A DNA stretch of 36,284 nt, taken from the NCBI GenBank assembly GCA_948907985.1, contig CAQWMM010000020.1, positions 1 through 36,284 of the forward strand, written 5' to 3'. Shown here one piece after another: positions 8,702 to 17,001 of this stretch (positions are counted from its first letter, which is position 1; every line of letters starts with the position of its first letter). A program made the translations under genes and the position numbers. The stretch is from an uncultured Bacillota bacterium (lineage in GTDB: Bacteria; Bacillota; Dehalobacteriia; UBA4068; UBA4997). The notes below the pieces were generated by a model. The model searched no databases. It was given only the letters and a program-made list of their open reading frames with translations, and was not told the origin of the DNA.

Positions 8702-9772
8702 TCAGAATAAGTCGTCGGTTTCAATCAGCAGATCGGCGGTGTTCATAATGGCAAAGCGCTGAATATATTGTTCCTCCAGCGGAATCCAGAGCTTAACAAA
8801 GTTGGGGAAATAATCTCCCTCCCGTTTTTGCAGCCGCCGGGTTTGTTCAGCCGGGCCGCTTGTTAAGAAAATCTTATAGTCATATTGAGCACAAAGGCGC
8901 GGGTGCAGGGAATAACTGCCCTCCAAAATTGTCAGCGGCGCCGGCGGCAGCCGGAGCGGTTCGCCCAGGGCGGCGTTCTGGCAGCTGTAGGGGCGGTAAC
9001 ATATCGGCGCGCCAGCCGCCGCCGTCTGCAAAACCTCGGTTTGCAGACGGTCTAAATCTAAATTGCCCGCCGGTTGCTGCTGCCAGTCGGCGGCTCTTTG
9101 GGTTGGCGGCAAATAGAAATCGTCCATATGAATTATCCGGCACTGGCCGGCGGGCAGAATTTGGGCGATTAAGGCCGCCAGACTGGTTTTGCCGCTGCCG
9201 CAGCGGCCGTCTATGGCTACAATAGCGCTGTGTTGGTTTGGGGCTGGCAGTGTGGCGCAGGCTAAAAGCGCCGGAAAAAAACCGGCATAAGCGCTGCATA
9301 ATAACCGATAATGCGGCTGATAAGCCTGGCGGTAAGCCGCGCTGTGGTGCGCGGGCAGATAACCCTGCCGCTGCCAGTTGGTTAGCCAGGATGATAATGA
9401 TAAATCAGGCGGTTGGGGGGCGGGCACTGCCAGCAGGCTGGCGATGCGCTGCTCCAGACCGGTCAGGCTGCCTGTTGATTGTTGGGCGGTAAGGTGAAAG
9501 AGGCGATCGATCAAGGGTATGGCTATGGCCTGTGGATATTGCCTGTTCAGATACAGGCGGCTGAAACCGCCGCCGACTGGCTCTACCGTTAGCGGCGCCG
9601 CCGCGTCCGGCAGTTCTGGCCATTCTCGCAGCAGATTTTCTGCCGTTGGGGTTTGCTCCAGGTGCCGCGGGCCAAATTCGCTTTGATAAAGCAGCTTGGC
9701 CAGATCCTGCGGCTGCATAAGCGGGTAACGCTGAAAGTGCTCCTGTAGAATCTGCTCATAGGATTTGCTCAT
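8702..9772 (-). CDS. Uridine-kinase-like P-loop protein with extra N-terminal domain
   Basis: 356-residue product. Residues 183-356 form a P-loop kinase of the uridine kinase/phosphoribulokinase family: Walker A GRCGSGKTS (189-197), the MDDFYLPP acidic motif (216-223), ILEGSYSLHP, and a C-terminal RRLQKREGD lid-like segment. Residues 1-175 form a separate domain I do not recognise by name (SYEQILQEHFQRYP, LYQSEFGPRHL, GGGFSRLYLN). The start at 9772 is chosen because GGGGGA lies 7 bases upstream; an upstream extension to 9832 lacks such support. The gene is convergent with the polysaccharide operon. The true substrate is uncertain: the family includes nucleoside, pantothenate and sugar kinases. 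Confidence 0.75.
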   Translation of the reverse strand: MSKSYEQILQEHFQRYPLMQPQDLAKLLYQSEFGPRHLEQTPTAENLLREWPELPDAAAPLTVEPVGGGFSRLYLNRQYPQAIAIPLIDRLFHLTAQQSTGSLTGLEQRIASLLAVPAPQPPDLSLSSWLTNWQRQGYLPAHHSAAYRQAYQPHYRLLCSAYAGFFPALLACATLPAPNQHSAIVAIDGRCGSGKTSLAALIAQILPAGQCRIIHMDDFYLPPTQRAADWQQQPAGNLDLDRLQTEVLQTAAAGAPICYRPYSCQNAALGEPLRLPPAPLTILEGSYSLHPRLCAQYDYKIFLTSGPAEQTRRLQKREGDYFPNFVKLWIPLEEQYIQRFAIMNTADLLIETDDLF

Positions 9773-9990
9773 TTTAATCCCCCGGTTTTCTGCTCGTCCT
9801 TTAACAATTAAAGTCATAAAACAGCCGAACACTGTCAGAACATTGGATGTTTTGGCTTTGTTTTTTTATATTCTCTTTGGAGGCGCTCAAACCCTGCCGG
9901 TATGCCAAATTTTGTCCGCTTGGACATTCATTGCCGGGTGTGTTGCGGCATATAATTGTTAATAAAACAACAAAGGCAGAGTGATGAGTT
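9773..9990. other. Divergent intergenic region upstream of yabP
   Basis: Bases between the minus-strand kinase-like gene and yabP. On the plus strand CATATAAT at about 9950 resembles a sigma-E -10 element (CATACAAT), which fits yabP's known mother-cell expression, but no -35 match is convincing. I see no RNA gene or repeat. Confidence 0.4.
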
Positions 9991-10269
9991 ATGGGCAACA
10001 GCCAGGAAAATAAACCAAACAGCATTTTAATTAAGGACGGCAATTTTTTAGATATGCAGGGCGTGCTTCGGGTTGATGATTTTGATAAGGACGAGATCAA
10101 TCTGGCCACCAATCTGGGGCCGCTGATTATCAAAGGGCATGAACTGCATATTGCCCAACTGCTGCTGGAAGAGGAAAAACTGGCGGTGGAGGGGGAGATT
10201 TCTTCCGTTTGTTTTGCAGAGCCAAAACCAAAAAAACAGGGCGGCTTTTTTAAGCGCCTGACGAAATAG
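9991..10269 (+). CDS. yabP: Sporulation protein YabP
   Basis: 92-residue protein of the YabP/YqfC family, needed for a normal spore in B. subtilis although its biochemical role is unsettled. It has the typical ILIKDGNFLDMQGVLRVDDFD core followed by INLATNLGPLIIKGHELHI, the compact beta-rich fold of the family, and a short basic tail (KKQGGFFKRLTK). The next gene, yabQ, begins 19 bases downstream, the same order as in B. subtilis, so the two are probably one transcript made in the mother cell. Confidence 0.93.
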   Translation: MGNSQENKPNSILIKDGNFLDMQGVLRVDDFDKDEINLATNLGPLIIKGHELHIAQLLLEEEKLAVEGEISSVCFAEPKPKKQGGFFKRLTK

Positions 10270-10288
10270 GCGCGGAAGGAGTGGCTTT

Positions 10289-10849
10289 ATGGATAGGGCA
10301 GAGTTGCAGGCTGTACAGTTGGCGCTGGCCTTGGGGCTGGGGCTGGGGTTGGGTTTTTTTTATGATGTTTATCGGGTGTGGTTTCGGCAGCTGCGGGGGC
10401 GGCTGTGGCCGGCGCTGGGGGATATTGCCTGGTGGCTGGCGGCGCTGGCTCTGGCCTTTGGCGGGCTTTATCGTATTAATGGCGCGGAACTGCGCCTGCC
10501 GGTTCTGGCTTTGGCGGCGGCGGGGGTGTGCCTTTATCTGGGGCTGTTAAGCCCGGTTCTGTTTGGCCTGCTTTGCCGGGTGCTGCTGGGGCTTTGGCGG
10601 CTGCTGGTCTGGCTTTGCGGCTGTTTCGGCGGCGCTTTGGCCCTGCTGTTAAGCCCGCTGGTATGGCTGGTGGAATTGGCCTTTCGGCTGCTGCTGTTGG
10701 CCGGGCGCTTTTTGCGCTGGCTTTGGCATATTTTGTCAGGCGTATTGGCCTGGCTGTTCCGGCCCTGGCGGCGGCTGGCAGAAAAAATAAATAATGCAGT
10801 AAAAAATCATGCAAAAAAGGTTGATTTTGAGGAGCCGGATGATATATAA
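10289..10849 (+). CDS. yabQ: Spore cortex protein YabQ
   Basis: Integral membrane protein of 186 residues; YabQ is needed for spore cortex formation in B. subtilis. Residues 1-30 (ELQAVQLALALGLGLGLGFF, then YDVYRVWFRQ) match the conserved YabQ N-terminus, followed by about three more hydrophobic segments and a basic, polar tail after residue 150. AAGGAG stands just before the ATG at 10289. Very leucine- and tryptophan-rich. Position directly after yabP supports the name. Confidence 0.9.
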   Translation: MDRAELQAVQLALALGLGLGLGFFYDVYRVWFRQLRGRLWPALGDIAWWLAALALAFGGLYRINGAELRLPVLALAAAGVCLYLGLLSPVLFGLLCRVLLGLWRLLVWLCGCFGGALALLLSPLVWLVELAFRLLLLAGRFLRWLWHILSGVLAWLFRPWRRLAEKINNAVKNHAKKVDFEEPDDI

Positions 10850-10935
10850 TTATAATAAATAAAGTTGTATTAAATGAGTTGTGATATGCTCAATTTGTTG
10901 TGTATGTTGGTGCGTTTGCGGCGGAGGGGCAAGTT

Positions 10936-11265
10936 ATGGCCAGGAAGAAGAAAAAATTGCGTATCTCATCATTGTTGTTGACAGCTTGTCTGCTGGTTAC
11001 CCTGTTTTGCTGTGCCAGGCAGTTTTTGACTTTACAGGATTTGCAGGCCAAGCAGGCTTATTATGACGGCGTGTATCAGGATTTGGTTAAGGAGAATACC
11101 GAACTTTTGGCGACTAAGGATCTGTTGAATGACGAAAGTTATATGGAGCGTTTGGCGCGTCAGCGCTTTAAGCTGATCCGTCCCAACGAGTATCTGGTGG
11201 TGCCGGCGGAAACCAACAAGAATATTCAGGATCAGGTTCAGGTTGACGAGCGGGACTTGCATTGA
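10936..11265 (+). CDS. divIC: Septum formation initiator family protein (DivIC/FtsB-like)
   Basis: Small bitopic division protein, about 109 residues: a basic cytoplasmic start (ARKKKKLR), one membrane helix (about residues 12-30), then a coiled coil (LQDLQAKQAYYDGVYQDLVKEN) and the conserved SYMERLARQRFKLIRPNEYLV segment of the DivIC/FtsB family. In the divisome it forms a complex with FtsL and DivIB. The ATG at 10936 is preferred to 10900 because GGAGGGG lies just upstream and the protein then begins at the basic segment. The order yabP, yabQ, divIC, S1-domain gene is conserved with B. subtilis. Confidence 0.88.
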   Translation: MARKKKKLRISSLLLTACLLVTLFCCARQFLTLQDLQAKQAYYDGVYQDLVKENTELLATKDLLNDESYMERLARQRFKLIRPNEYLVVPAETNKNIQDQVQVDERDLH

Positions 11266-11288
11266 CCGGCCCGGAATGAACGTTGCCT

Positions 11289-11317
11289 TTGCGGCTGTAT
11301 TTGAGTAGCTATATAAA
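11289..11317 (+). promoter_or_regulatory. Candidate sigma-A promoter of the S1-domain gene
   Basis: TTGCGG (11289-11294), 17 nt, TATAAA (11312-11317), about 60 bases before the ATG at 11377. Confidence 0.5.
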
Positions 11318-11376
11318 TATTGCAAAATATTTTAATATAGAAAAGTACAAAAATATATTGGAGGATTGCTATTTGT

Positions 11377-11736
11377 ATGTCTATTGCTGTTGACGAGATT
11401 TATGAGGGCGTGGTTACGGGAATCACCAAATTCGGCGCGTTTGTGAAGATTGATGAAAAAACCACCGGTTTGGTACATATCTCAGAGGTTGCGGATACTT
11501 ATGTTAAGGAAATTAATGATTTTTTGCAGGTTGGGGATGAGGTTAAGGTTAAGGTTCTGAATGTGGCGGATAACGGCAAGGTGGGGCTTTCGATCAAAAA
11601 AGCCATTGTGCAGCCCAAGCCGCAGTCGCAGGAATCACGCAATGACCGTTTTGAGAATAAGCTGGCCGAGTTTATGAAAGACAGCAATGAAAAGCTGACG
11701 CAGCTGAAAAGGCATCAGGAGGGACGCAGACGCTAA
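11377..11736 (+). CDS. S1 RNA-binding domain protein (YabR-like)
   Basis: 119-residue protein with one N-terminal S1/OB-fold domain (residues 6-75: GVVTGITKFGAFVKI, GLVHISEVAD, VKVKVLNVADNGKVGLSIK) and a charged C-terminal tail likely to be disordered. S1 domains bind single-stranded RNA; B. subtilis YabR is the nearest named relative and has the same genomic position after divIC. GGAGGA precedes the start by about ten bases. A strong terminator follows the gene. Confidence 0.88.
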   Translation: MSIAVDEIYEGVVTGITKFGAFVKIDEKTTGLVHISEVADTYVKEINDFLQVGDEVKVKVLNVADNGKVGLSIKKAIVQPKPQSQESRNDRFENKLAEFMKDSNEKLTQLKRHQEGRRR

Positions 11737-11785
11737 GACTTTATATATAGACAGGCTCAGAAACTAAATTTAATGGATATGATAG

Positions 11786-11816
11786 ACTAAGGCATCTTTA
11801 TGGTGCCTTAGTTTTA
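11786..11816 (+). terminator. Rho-independent terminator after the S1-domain gene
   Basis: CTAAGGCA (11787-11794) pairs perfectly with TGCCTTAG (11804-11811), loop of 9, followed by TTTT. It closes the yabP-S1 region. Confidence 0.85.
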
Positions 11817-11908
11817 GTATACAGCCAAAAAGTTAGTTTAGACTAAAAAGGACTGAAAAAATCTTAATTTTGCTGTTTTTTTGATTTTGAGAAAAGAGGT
11901 TGATTAAT

Positions 11909-12820
11909 ATGTTGCAGGCGGCGATTGATATTGGCAGCAATACGGTGCGCCTTTTGATTGGCGAAGTTGCCGGCGGCCAGGTGGCGGTGCACAGCCAGGC
12001 GCTGATTACTACCAGACTGGGCAACACCCGGGTGGGGGAGCGCTTGTCGGCGGAGGGGCGGGAAAAGACTATTGCCGCTCTGCAAGTCTTTCAGGAGCGG
12101 CTGGCGGCGGCCGGTGTGAGCGAGCCGCCGCAGGTGGCGGCTACCAGCGCGGTGCGCGAGGCGGCGGACGGCGCGGATTTTCAGCAAGAGGTTTGGCAAA
12201 AGCTGGGCTGGCGGCTGGAGATTTTGCCCGGCGAGGCGGAGGCGGCTTGCTCGTATTGCGGGGCGGCCTCGGTTTTGGCCGGGCTGGCCGGCGGCCCGGG
12301 CGAGCCGGTGATTATTGACGTGGGCGGCGGCAGTACGGAACTGATCTGCCGCCAGGCGGATGGCCGGGTTGCGGGGCGAAGCGTCAAGGTGGGCGCGGTG
12401 CGCCTGTTTAACGGCGAGGTGCAGCCGGCGGAGCTGCAAGATAAACTGGCGGCCCTGTTGGCTGTGCTGCCGGGCGGGCGGCCCCAACCGGGGGCGTATC
12501 GTTTTATCAGCGTGGGCGGCACAATTACGCTGGTGGCGGCGCTGTTGGCCGGGGTTGCGGAATACCGGCGGGAGGCGGTCAGCGGCCGCATTGTCAGCCG
12601 GGAGGAACTGGCCGGCCTGCGCGCGGAGTTGCAGCCGCTTAGCCCGGCGCAGCGTCTGCAAAAATATCCTTTGCTGCAGGGACGGGAAGATATTATCATT
12701 GCCGGTTTGTCAATTTATTTAGCATTGGCCGATTTGCTGGCGGCTTCAGAATTTATTGCCAGCGACGCCGGCCTGTTGGATGGGCTGTTGTTAAGGGGGG
12801 CAAAAAATGAGAGATATTGA
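11909..12820 (+). CDS. Ppx/GppA family phosphatase (exopolyphosphatase-type)
   Basis: 303-residue member of the ASKHA-fold exopolyphosphatase/guanosine pentaphosphate phosphohydrolase family; it would hydrolyse polyphosphate or pppGpp. The phosphate-binding loops are clear: AIDIGSNTVRLLIGE at residues 4-18 and VIIDVGGGSTELI near residue 135, with SAVREAADG between. This is the short form, lacking the HD-type C-terminal extension of E. coli Ppx. ATG 11909 is preferred to the TTG at 11900 because AGAGG sits nine bases upstream of it. Its last 14 bases overlap the next gene, implying translational coupling. Which of the two substrates is used cannot be told. Confidence 0.87.
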   Translation: MLQAAIDIGSNTVRLLIGEVAGGQVAVHSQALITTRLGNTRVGERLSAEGREKTIAALQVFQERLAAAGVSEPPQVAATSAVREAADGADFQQEVWQKLGWRLEILPGEAEAACSYCGAASVLAGLAGGPGEPVIIDVGGGSTELICRQADGRVAGRSVKVGAVRLFNGEVQPAELQDKLAALLAVLPGGRPQPGAYRFISVGGTITLVAALLAGVAEYRREAVSGRIVSREELAGLRAELQPLSPAQRLQKYPLLQGREDIIIAGLSIYLALADLLAASEFIASDAGLLDGLLLRGAKNERY

Positions 12821-13730
12821 ACAACAGGCGATATATGACAGCGCTGAAATTAAGCGCGTGGCGGTGCGGGTGTCCTGGGTTAGTATCATTGTAAACACCC
12901 TGCTGTCGTTGGGCAAGCTGCTGGCTGGTTTGCTGGCTCATTCCGGGGCGATGGTTTCCGACGCGGTTCATTCGGCCTCGGATGTAATCAGCTCCGGCAT
13001 GGTGATGTTTGGCGTTAGTATGGCGGCCAAGGCCGAGGACGCCAGCCATCCTTACGGCCATGAGCGGTTGGAGTGCGTAACCGCCTTGTTGTTGGCGGCG
13101 CTGTTGTTTGTAACCGGTATGGGCATTGGGCTTTCCGGTATCAGAAATATCAGCCTGGCCCTGGACGGGCAGCTGGCCGCGCCTGGCTTGCTGGCCCTGT
13201 GGGCGGCGCTGCTTTCGGTTGCGGTTAAGGAGGGGATGTATTGGTATACCAAGGCGGCGGCAGACCGAACCAACTCCGGCGCGCTGCTGGCCGATGCCTG
13301 GCACCACCGCTCGGACGCGCTTTCGTCGGTGGGCAGTTTTGCCGGCATTTTGGGCGCACGTTTAGGCTGGCCAATTTTGGACCCGCTGGCGGCGTTGGTT
13401 ATTTGTTGTTTCATTTTAAAAGTTTCCTGGGATATTGCGCAGGACTCTTTTGATAAAATGGTAGACCACGCCTGCGACGAAAAAACCGTGGAGCGGATTC
13501 GGGAAACTGTTTGCGCCACCTCCGGCGTGCTTTCGCTGGATGATTTGAAAACCCGGCGTTTTGGCAGCAAAAGCTATGTGGACGTGGAAATCGGCGTAGA
13601 CAGCCGTCTGAATATTGTGGAGGCGCATAACATTGCCCAGCTGGTGCATGATAATATTGAACAGAAGATGCCGGAGGTTAAGCACTGTATGGTGCATGTG
13701 AACCCGAATTTTTCGCTGGCGGCTGAATAA
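12807..13730 (+). CDS. Cation diffusion facilitator family transporter
   Basis: 307-residue metal-proton antiporter of the inner membrane. About six membrane helices occupy residues 20-215. The metal-site motifs are visible: SDAVHSASD in helix 2 and DAWHHRSDALSS in helix 5, giving the HxxxD pattern typical of zinc, iron or manganese exporters. The cytoplasmic C-terminal domain (about 215-300) has the ferredoxin-like pattern ending KHCMVHVNP. It overlaps the ppx gene by 14 bases. Metal specificity cannot be settled from sequence alone. Confidence 0.9.
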   Translation: MRDIEQQAIYDSAEIKRVAVRVSWVSIIVNTLLSLGKLLAGLLAHSGAMVSDAVHSASDVISSGMVMFGVSMAAKAEDASHPYGHERLECVTALLLAALLFVTGMGIGLSGIRNISLALDGQLAAPGLLALWAALLSVAVKEGMYWYTKAAADRTNSGALLADAWHHRSDALSSVGSFAGILGARLGWPILDPLAALVICCFILKVSWDIAQDSFDKMVDHACDEKTVERIRETVCATSGVLSLDDLKTRRFGSKSYVDVEIGVDSRLNIVEAHNIAQLVHDNIEQKMPEVKHCMVHVNPNFSLAAE

Positions 13731-13751
13731 TTAAACGGGGAGTGGATAAAT

Positions 13752-14675
13752 ATGAAAACTTTGATAACGCGCAGTTTTAAGCTGGACGAACAGCAAAAAC
13801 AGCAGCTGGCCGATTTGGGGCTGGCGATTACATATCAGCAGGACGAGGCGGCGGAGGTGGCCGATCCGGAGCAGTATGAAACGGTGATTGGCTATGACTT
13901 GTTCAGCCATAACGATATTAGCCGCTTTGCCGGGCTGCGCTATATTCAGCTGACCAGCGCCGGCACGGATCATCTGCCGTTGGCGGAGATTGCGGAGCGG
14001 GGGATAATGCTTAAAAATGCGCGGGGTGTTTACAGCGCGCCAATGGCAGAATTTGTGATTGGCGGTCTGCTTCAGCTTTATAAAAGCTCGCGCCAGTTTT
14101 GGCAGCAACAGCAGCAGCACCAGTGGCGGCGTCTGCGCGGTTTGCAGGAGCTGGCCGCAAAACAGGTGTGCATTATCGGCGCGGGCAGCATTGGCTGTGC
14201 GCTGGCCAAACGTTTGCAGGCTTTTGACTGCTATGTGCAGGGGGTGAACCCCTCGCCGGTGGGCGCGCCCGGCGCGGCCTTTTTTGAGAGAATTTGGCGG
14301 CCGGAGGAGTTGGCTGAAGTTTTGCCGCAGGCGGATATTGTGATTCTGGCCCTGCCGCTTTTGCCGGCTACCCGCGGACTGTTTGACGCGCCAATGTTTG
14401 CCCGGATGAAAGCGGGCGCGGTTTTTGTTAATGTGGCGCGCGGGCCGATTGTGGACGAAGAGGCGCTGCTGGCCGCCCTGCGGAGCGGCCGCCTGGGGGG
14501 TGCGGTTTTGGATGTGTTTGAACAGGAGCCGCTGGCGGCGGACAGCCCGCTTTGGGATATGCCCAATGTGGTGGCCACTCCGCATAACTCCTTTTTGGCG
14601 GAAAGTAATCAGCAAATGATGTTTAAGGTGATTTATCAAAATTTGCAGGATTATTTAAGCAGGCGTAAAAATTAA
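13752..14675 (+). CDS. D-isomer-specific 2-hydroxyacid dehydrogenase family protein
   Basis: 307-residue NAD(P)-dependent oxidoreductase for a D-2-hydroxyacid and its 2-oxoacid. The Rossmann motif GAGSIG is at residues 143-148; the catalytic triad reads R230 (VNVARGPIVDEEAL), E259 (DVFEQEPL) and H278 (VVATPHNS). Glutamate and histidine spacing matches the family. GGGGAG precedes the ATG, 21 bases after the transporter gene. The substrate is unknown; phosphoglycerate, lactate and glyoxylate enzymes share these motifs, and the protein lacks the ACT domain of regulatory SerA. Confidence 0.87.
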   Translation: MKTLITRSFKLDEQQKQQLADLGLAITYQQDEAAEVADPEQYETVIGYDLFSHNDISRFAGLRYIQLTSAGTDHLPLAEIAERGIMLKNARGVYSAPMAEFVIGGLLQLYKSSRQFWQQQQQHQWRRLRGLQELAAKQVCIIGAGSIGCALAKRLQAFDCYVQGVNPSPVGAPGAAFFERIWRPEELAEVLPQADIVILALPLLPATRGLFDAPMFARMKAGAVFVNVARGPIVDEEALLAALRSGRLGGAVLDVFEQEPLAADSPLWDMPNVVATPHNSFLAESNQQMMFKVIYQNLQDYLSRRKN

Positions 14676-14705
14676 TTGACATTTTTGTCCGCCGGCGCTC
14701 ATATG
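14676..14705 (+). promoter_or_regulatory. Candidate promoter of the pdaA-like gene
   Basis: TTGACA (14676-14681), 18 nt, CATATG (14700-14705). The -35 is ideal for sigma-A but the -10 is poor; CATATGCTTA may instead be a sporulation-sigma -10, since pdaA is a forespore (sigma-G) gene in B. subtilis. Confidence 0.4.
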
Positions 14706-14739
14706 CTTAGGATAAAAAGCAGAGAGAGCTGGTGATATA

Positions 14740-15567
14740 ATGAGATTTAATCAAAGTGGCTTCGCCCGCAGCCGTCGTCGGGAGATTGCCTTTTCCGCCC
14801 TGTGCTTTGTGCTGCTGCTGGGATTTATCAGCGTTTTGCCGGGCCTGGCGGAAAAACAGGCGGTGCGGGCGGCCAGCCAGGCGGTTAACTGGGGGCTTAG
14901 TTTTCCGGAGCCGGGGCAAACCCCGGTGGGCAACGCTGCACAGGATTACTTGCAGCAGTTTGGGGCTTATTATGTGGGGGATTGCAGTCAGCCGGTTATT
15001 TATCTGACCTTTGACGCTGGTTTTGAGAATGGCTGTACCGCCCAGATTTTGGATGTGCTGAAAAAACATCAGGTTCCGGCGGCCTTTTTTCTGGTGGGCA
15101 GCTATATTCGCGAGCAGCCGGAGCTGGTGCAGCGGATGGCGGCGGAGGGGCATATTGTGGGCAACCACACCAACACGCATCCGGATATGTCGGCAATCAG
15201 TGATCCGACGGCTTTTCAGGCTGAACTGGCGGCGGTGGAGCAGGCCTATCAGGATTTGACTGGTCAGCCAATGCCTAAATTCTACCGGCCGCCGCAGGGC
15301 AAATACAGCGAGGACAATTTGCAGCAGGCGCAACAGCTGGGCTATAATACCATTTTCTGGAGCCTGGCCTATGTGGATTGGTATGAGGACGACCAGCCCA
15401 CCAAGGAAGAAGCCTTTGCCAAGCTGCTGCCGCGGATTCACCCGGGGGCGATTGTTTTGCTGCACAGCACTTCGGCCACCAATGCGGATATTTTGGATGA
15501 GCTGCTGACGGAATGGGAAAAAATGGGTTATTCCTTTAAATCTTTGGCCGAACTGCCAGGCATATAA
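14740..15567 (+). CDS. pdaA: Polysaccharide deacetylase, PdaA-like (muramic-delta-lactam, spore cortex)
   Basis: 275-residue secreted or membrane-anchored enzyme with one N-terminal membrane segment (residues 16-35) and a NodB domain. PdaA removes the acetyl group of N-acetylmuramic acid so that the muramic delta-lactam of spore cortex can form. The metal site reads TFDAGFENG (D92) and NHTNTHP (H143, H147), then FYRPPQGKYS and a C-terminal LLHSTS. The second aspartate of the usual TFDDG is alanine, as PdaA proteins have TFDNGYENG there, which separates them from chitin deacetylases. That signature supports pdaA over generic NodB enzymes. Confidence 0.83.
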   Translation: MRFNQSGFARSRRREIAFSALCFVLLLGFISVLPGLAEKQAVRAASQAVNWGLSFPEPGQTPVGNAAQDYLQQFGAYYVGDCSQPVIYLTFDAGFENGCTAQILDVLKKHQVPAAFFLVGSYIREQPELVQRMAAEGHIVGNHTNTHPDMSAISDPTAFQAELAAVEQAYQDLTGQPMPKFYRPPQGKYSEDNLQQAQQLGYNTIFWSLAYVDWYEDDQPTKEEAFAKLLPRIHPGAIVLLHSTSATNADILDELLTEWEKMGYSFKSLAELPGI

Positions 15568-15605
15568 AGATTTTTTATTTTCAGGAAAAAACTTGCTAAA
15601 AAATA

Positions 15606-15634
15606 TTGCCAATTTTCGTATATTGTATTATAAT
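15606..15634 (+). promoter_or_regulatory. Sigma-A promoter of the aminotransferase gene
   Basis: TTGCCA (15606-15611), exactly 17 nt, TATAAT (15629-15634); start site near 15641, leader about 40 nt. Confidence 0.8.
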
Positions 15635-15681
15635 AGGCAATAGGTATTATTTATCATAAGAAGTGTAGGAGGTGGTTTTTT

Positions 15682-16956
15682 TTGCAGCTCAAAGATATGG
15701 ACGCCGCCCAGTTGCAGGCATTGAAGGCAGATCTGCAAAAACAGTATGAAGATTACCAGAAGATGGGGCTGAACCTTAATATGTCCCGCGGCAAGCCCTG
15801 CAAGGAGCAGCTGGATTTATCCATGCCGATGCTGGATATTAAGGAAACCAGGGCCGCAGACGGAACCGACGCGCGCAATTATGGCGTGTTGGACGGTTTG
15901 CCGGAGGCTAAGGCCTTTATGGCGGATTTTATGTCGGTACCGGCGGAAAATGTGATCGTTTTTGGTAATTCCAGTTTGAACATTATGTATGATACTGTTA
16001 TGCGGGCTTATGTTTTTGGTGTTTTGCCCGGCAGCACACCCTGGAAAGATCAAGGGCAGATTAAATTTTTGTGCCCAGTGCCCGGCTATGACCGGCATTT
16101 TGGCGTAACAGAAGCCTTTGGTTTTGAGCTTGTGGAGGTGCCGATGACGGAAAACGGCCCGGATATGGACTGTGTGGAATCATTGGTGGCCGCAGACGCG
16201 CAGATTAAGGGTATTTGGTGCGTGCCAAAATATTCTAATCCTCAGGGTTATGTTTACAGCGACGAAACAGTGCGCCGTTTGGCGGCGATGCCCACAGCGG
16301 CGGACGATTTCCGCGTTTTTTGGGATAACGCTTATTGTGTGCATCATTTGGATATGGCAAAGCCGGCGCAAATTCTGGACTTTTTGGCGGAATGTGCAGC
16401 GGCTGGCAATCCAGAGCGCCCATACATCTTTGGTTCAACATCAAAAATTACTTTCCCCGGGGCGGGCTTGGCGGCTTTTGCCGCCGGTGGGCAGACCATT
16501 CAGTATGTTAAAAAGCTAATATCCGCGCAGACGATCGGTCATGATAAACTGAATCAGCTGCGGCACGTTAAGTTTTTTGGCAATATTGACGGTTTGCTGG
16601 CACATATGGCGAAACACGCGGCGATTTTGCGGCCTAAGTTTGAGCTTGTGGCCGAAACTTTGCAGCGCGAGTTGGGCGGCCTGGGCTGTGCGGAATGGAC
16701 AACTCCGCAAGGCGGTTATTTTATGTCTTTCAATACTTTGCCGGGGCTGGCTAAAAAAGTGGTGGCAATGTGTAAGGCTGCCGGTGTGGAATTGACCGGC
16801 GCAGGCGCTACCTATCCCTATGGCGTTGACAAGGAAGATAAAAATATTCGTCTGGCGCCGTCTATGCCACCGTTAGACGATCTGCGGCAGGCCGCAGAGC
16901 TGTTTTGTCTGTGTGTAAAACTGGCTAGTGTAGAAAAATTGCTGGCCGAGGCTTAA
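15682..16956 (+). CDS. Class Ic aspartate aminotransferase-type PLP enzyme
   Basis: 424-residue pyridoxal-phosphate aminotransferase of the subgroup related to Corynebacterium AspT (Pfam Aminotran_MocR), which moves the amino group between aspartate and 2-oxoglutarate. The family's N-terminal LNMSRGKPCKEQLDLS is present at residues 32-47, with PKYSNPQGY (N186), FWDNAYCVHHL (D215) and the Schiff-base lysine K255 in GSTSKITFPGAG. Translation begins at TTG 15682 with GGAGG at 15668-15672; no in-frame ATG upstream is available. It has its own strong promoter and is followed after 45 bases by a lipoprotein gene. Substrate preference is inferred from the family. Confidence 0.87.
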   Translation: MQLKDMDAAQLQALKADLQKQYEDYQKMGLNLNMSRGKPCKEQLDLSMPMLDIKETRAADGTDARNYGVLDGLPEAKAFMADFMSVPAENVIVFGNSSLNIMYDTVMRAYVFGVLPGSTPWKDQGQIKFLCPVPGYDRHFGVTEAFGFELVEVPMTENGPDMDCVESLVAADAQIKGIWCVPKYSNPQGYVYSDETVRRLAAMPTAADDFRVFWDNAYCVHHLDMAKPAQILDFLAECAAAGNPERPYIFGSTSKITFPGAGLAAFAAGGQTIQYVKKLISAQTIGHDKLNQLRHVKFFGNIDGLLAHMAKHAAILRPKFELVAETLQRELGGLGCAEWTTPQGGYFMSFNTLPGLAKKVVAMCKAAGVELTGAGATYPYGVDKEDKNIRLAPSMPPLDDLRQAAELFCLCVKLASVEKLLAEA

Positions 16957-17001
16957 AAAACTAAAAAATTAAAAAAAGATTAGAATTTGGAGGAGATTGA
17001 A

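Noticed and set aside
11864..12661. 265-codon minus-strand frame opposite ppx
   Set aside because: Shadow frame rich in Arg/Gln/His/Ala, typical of the antisense of a GC-rich gene; plus strand has full Ppx motifs.
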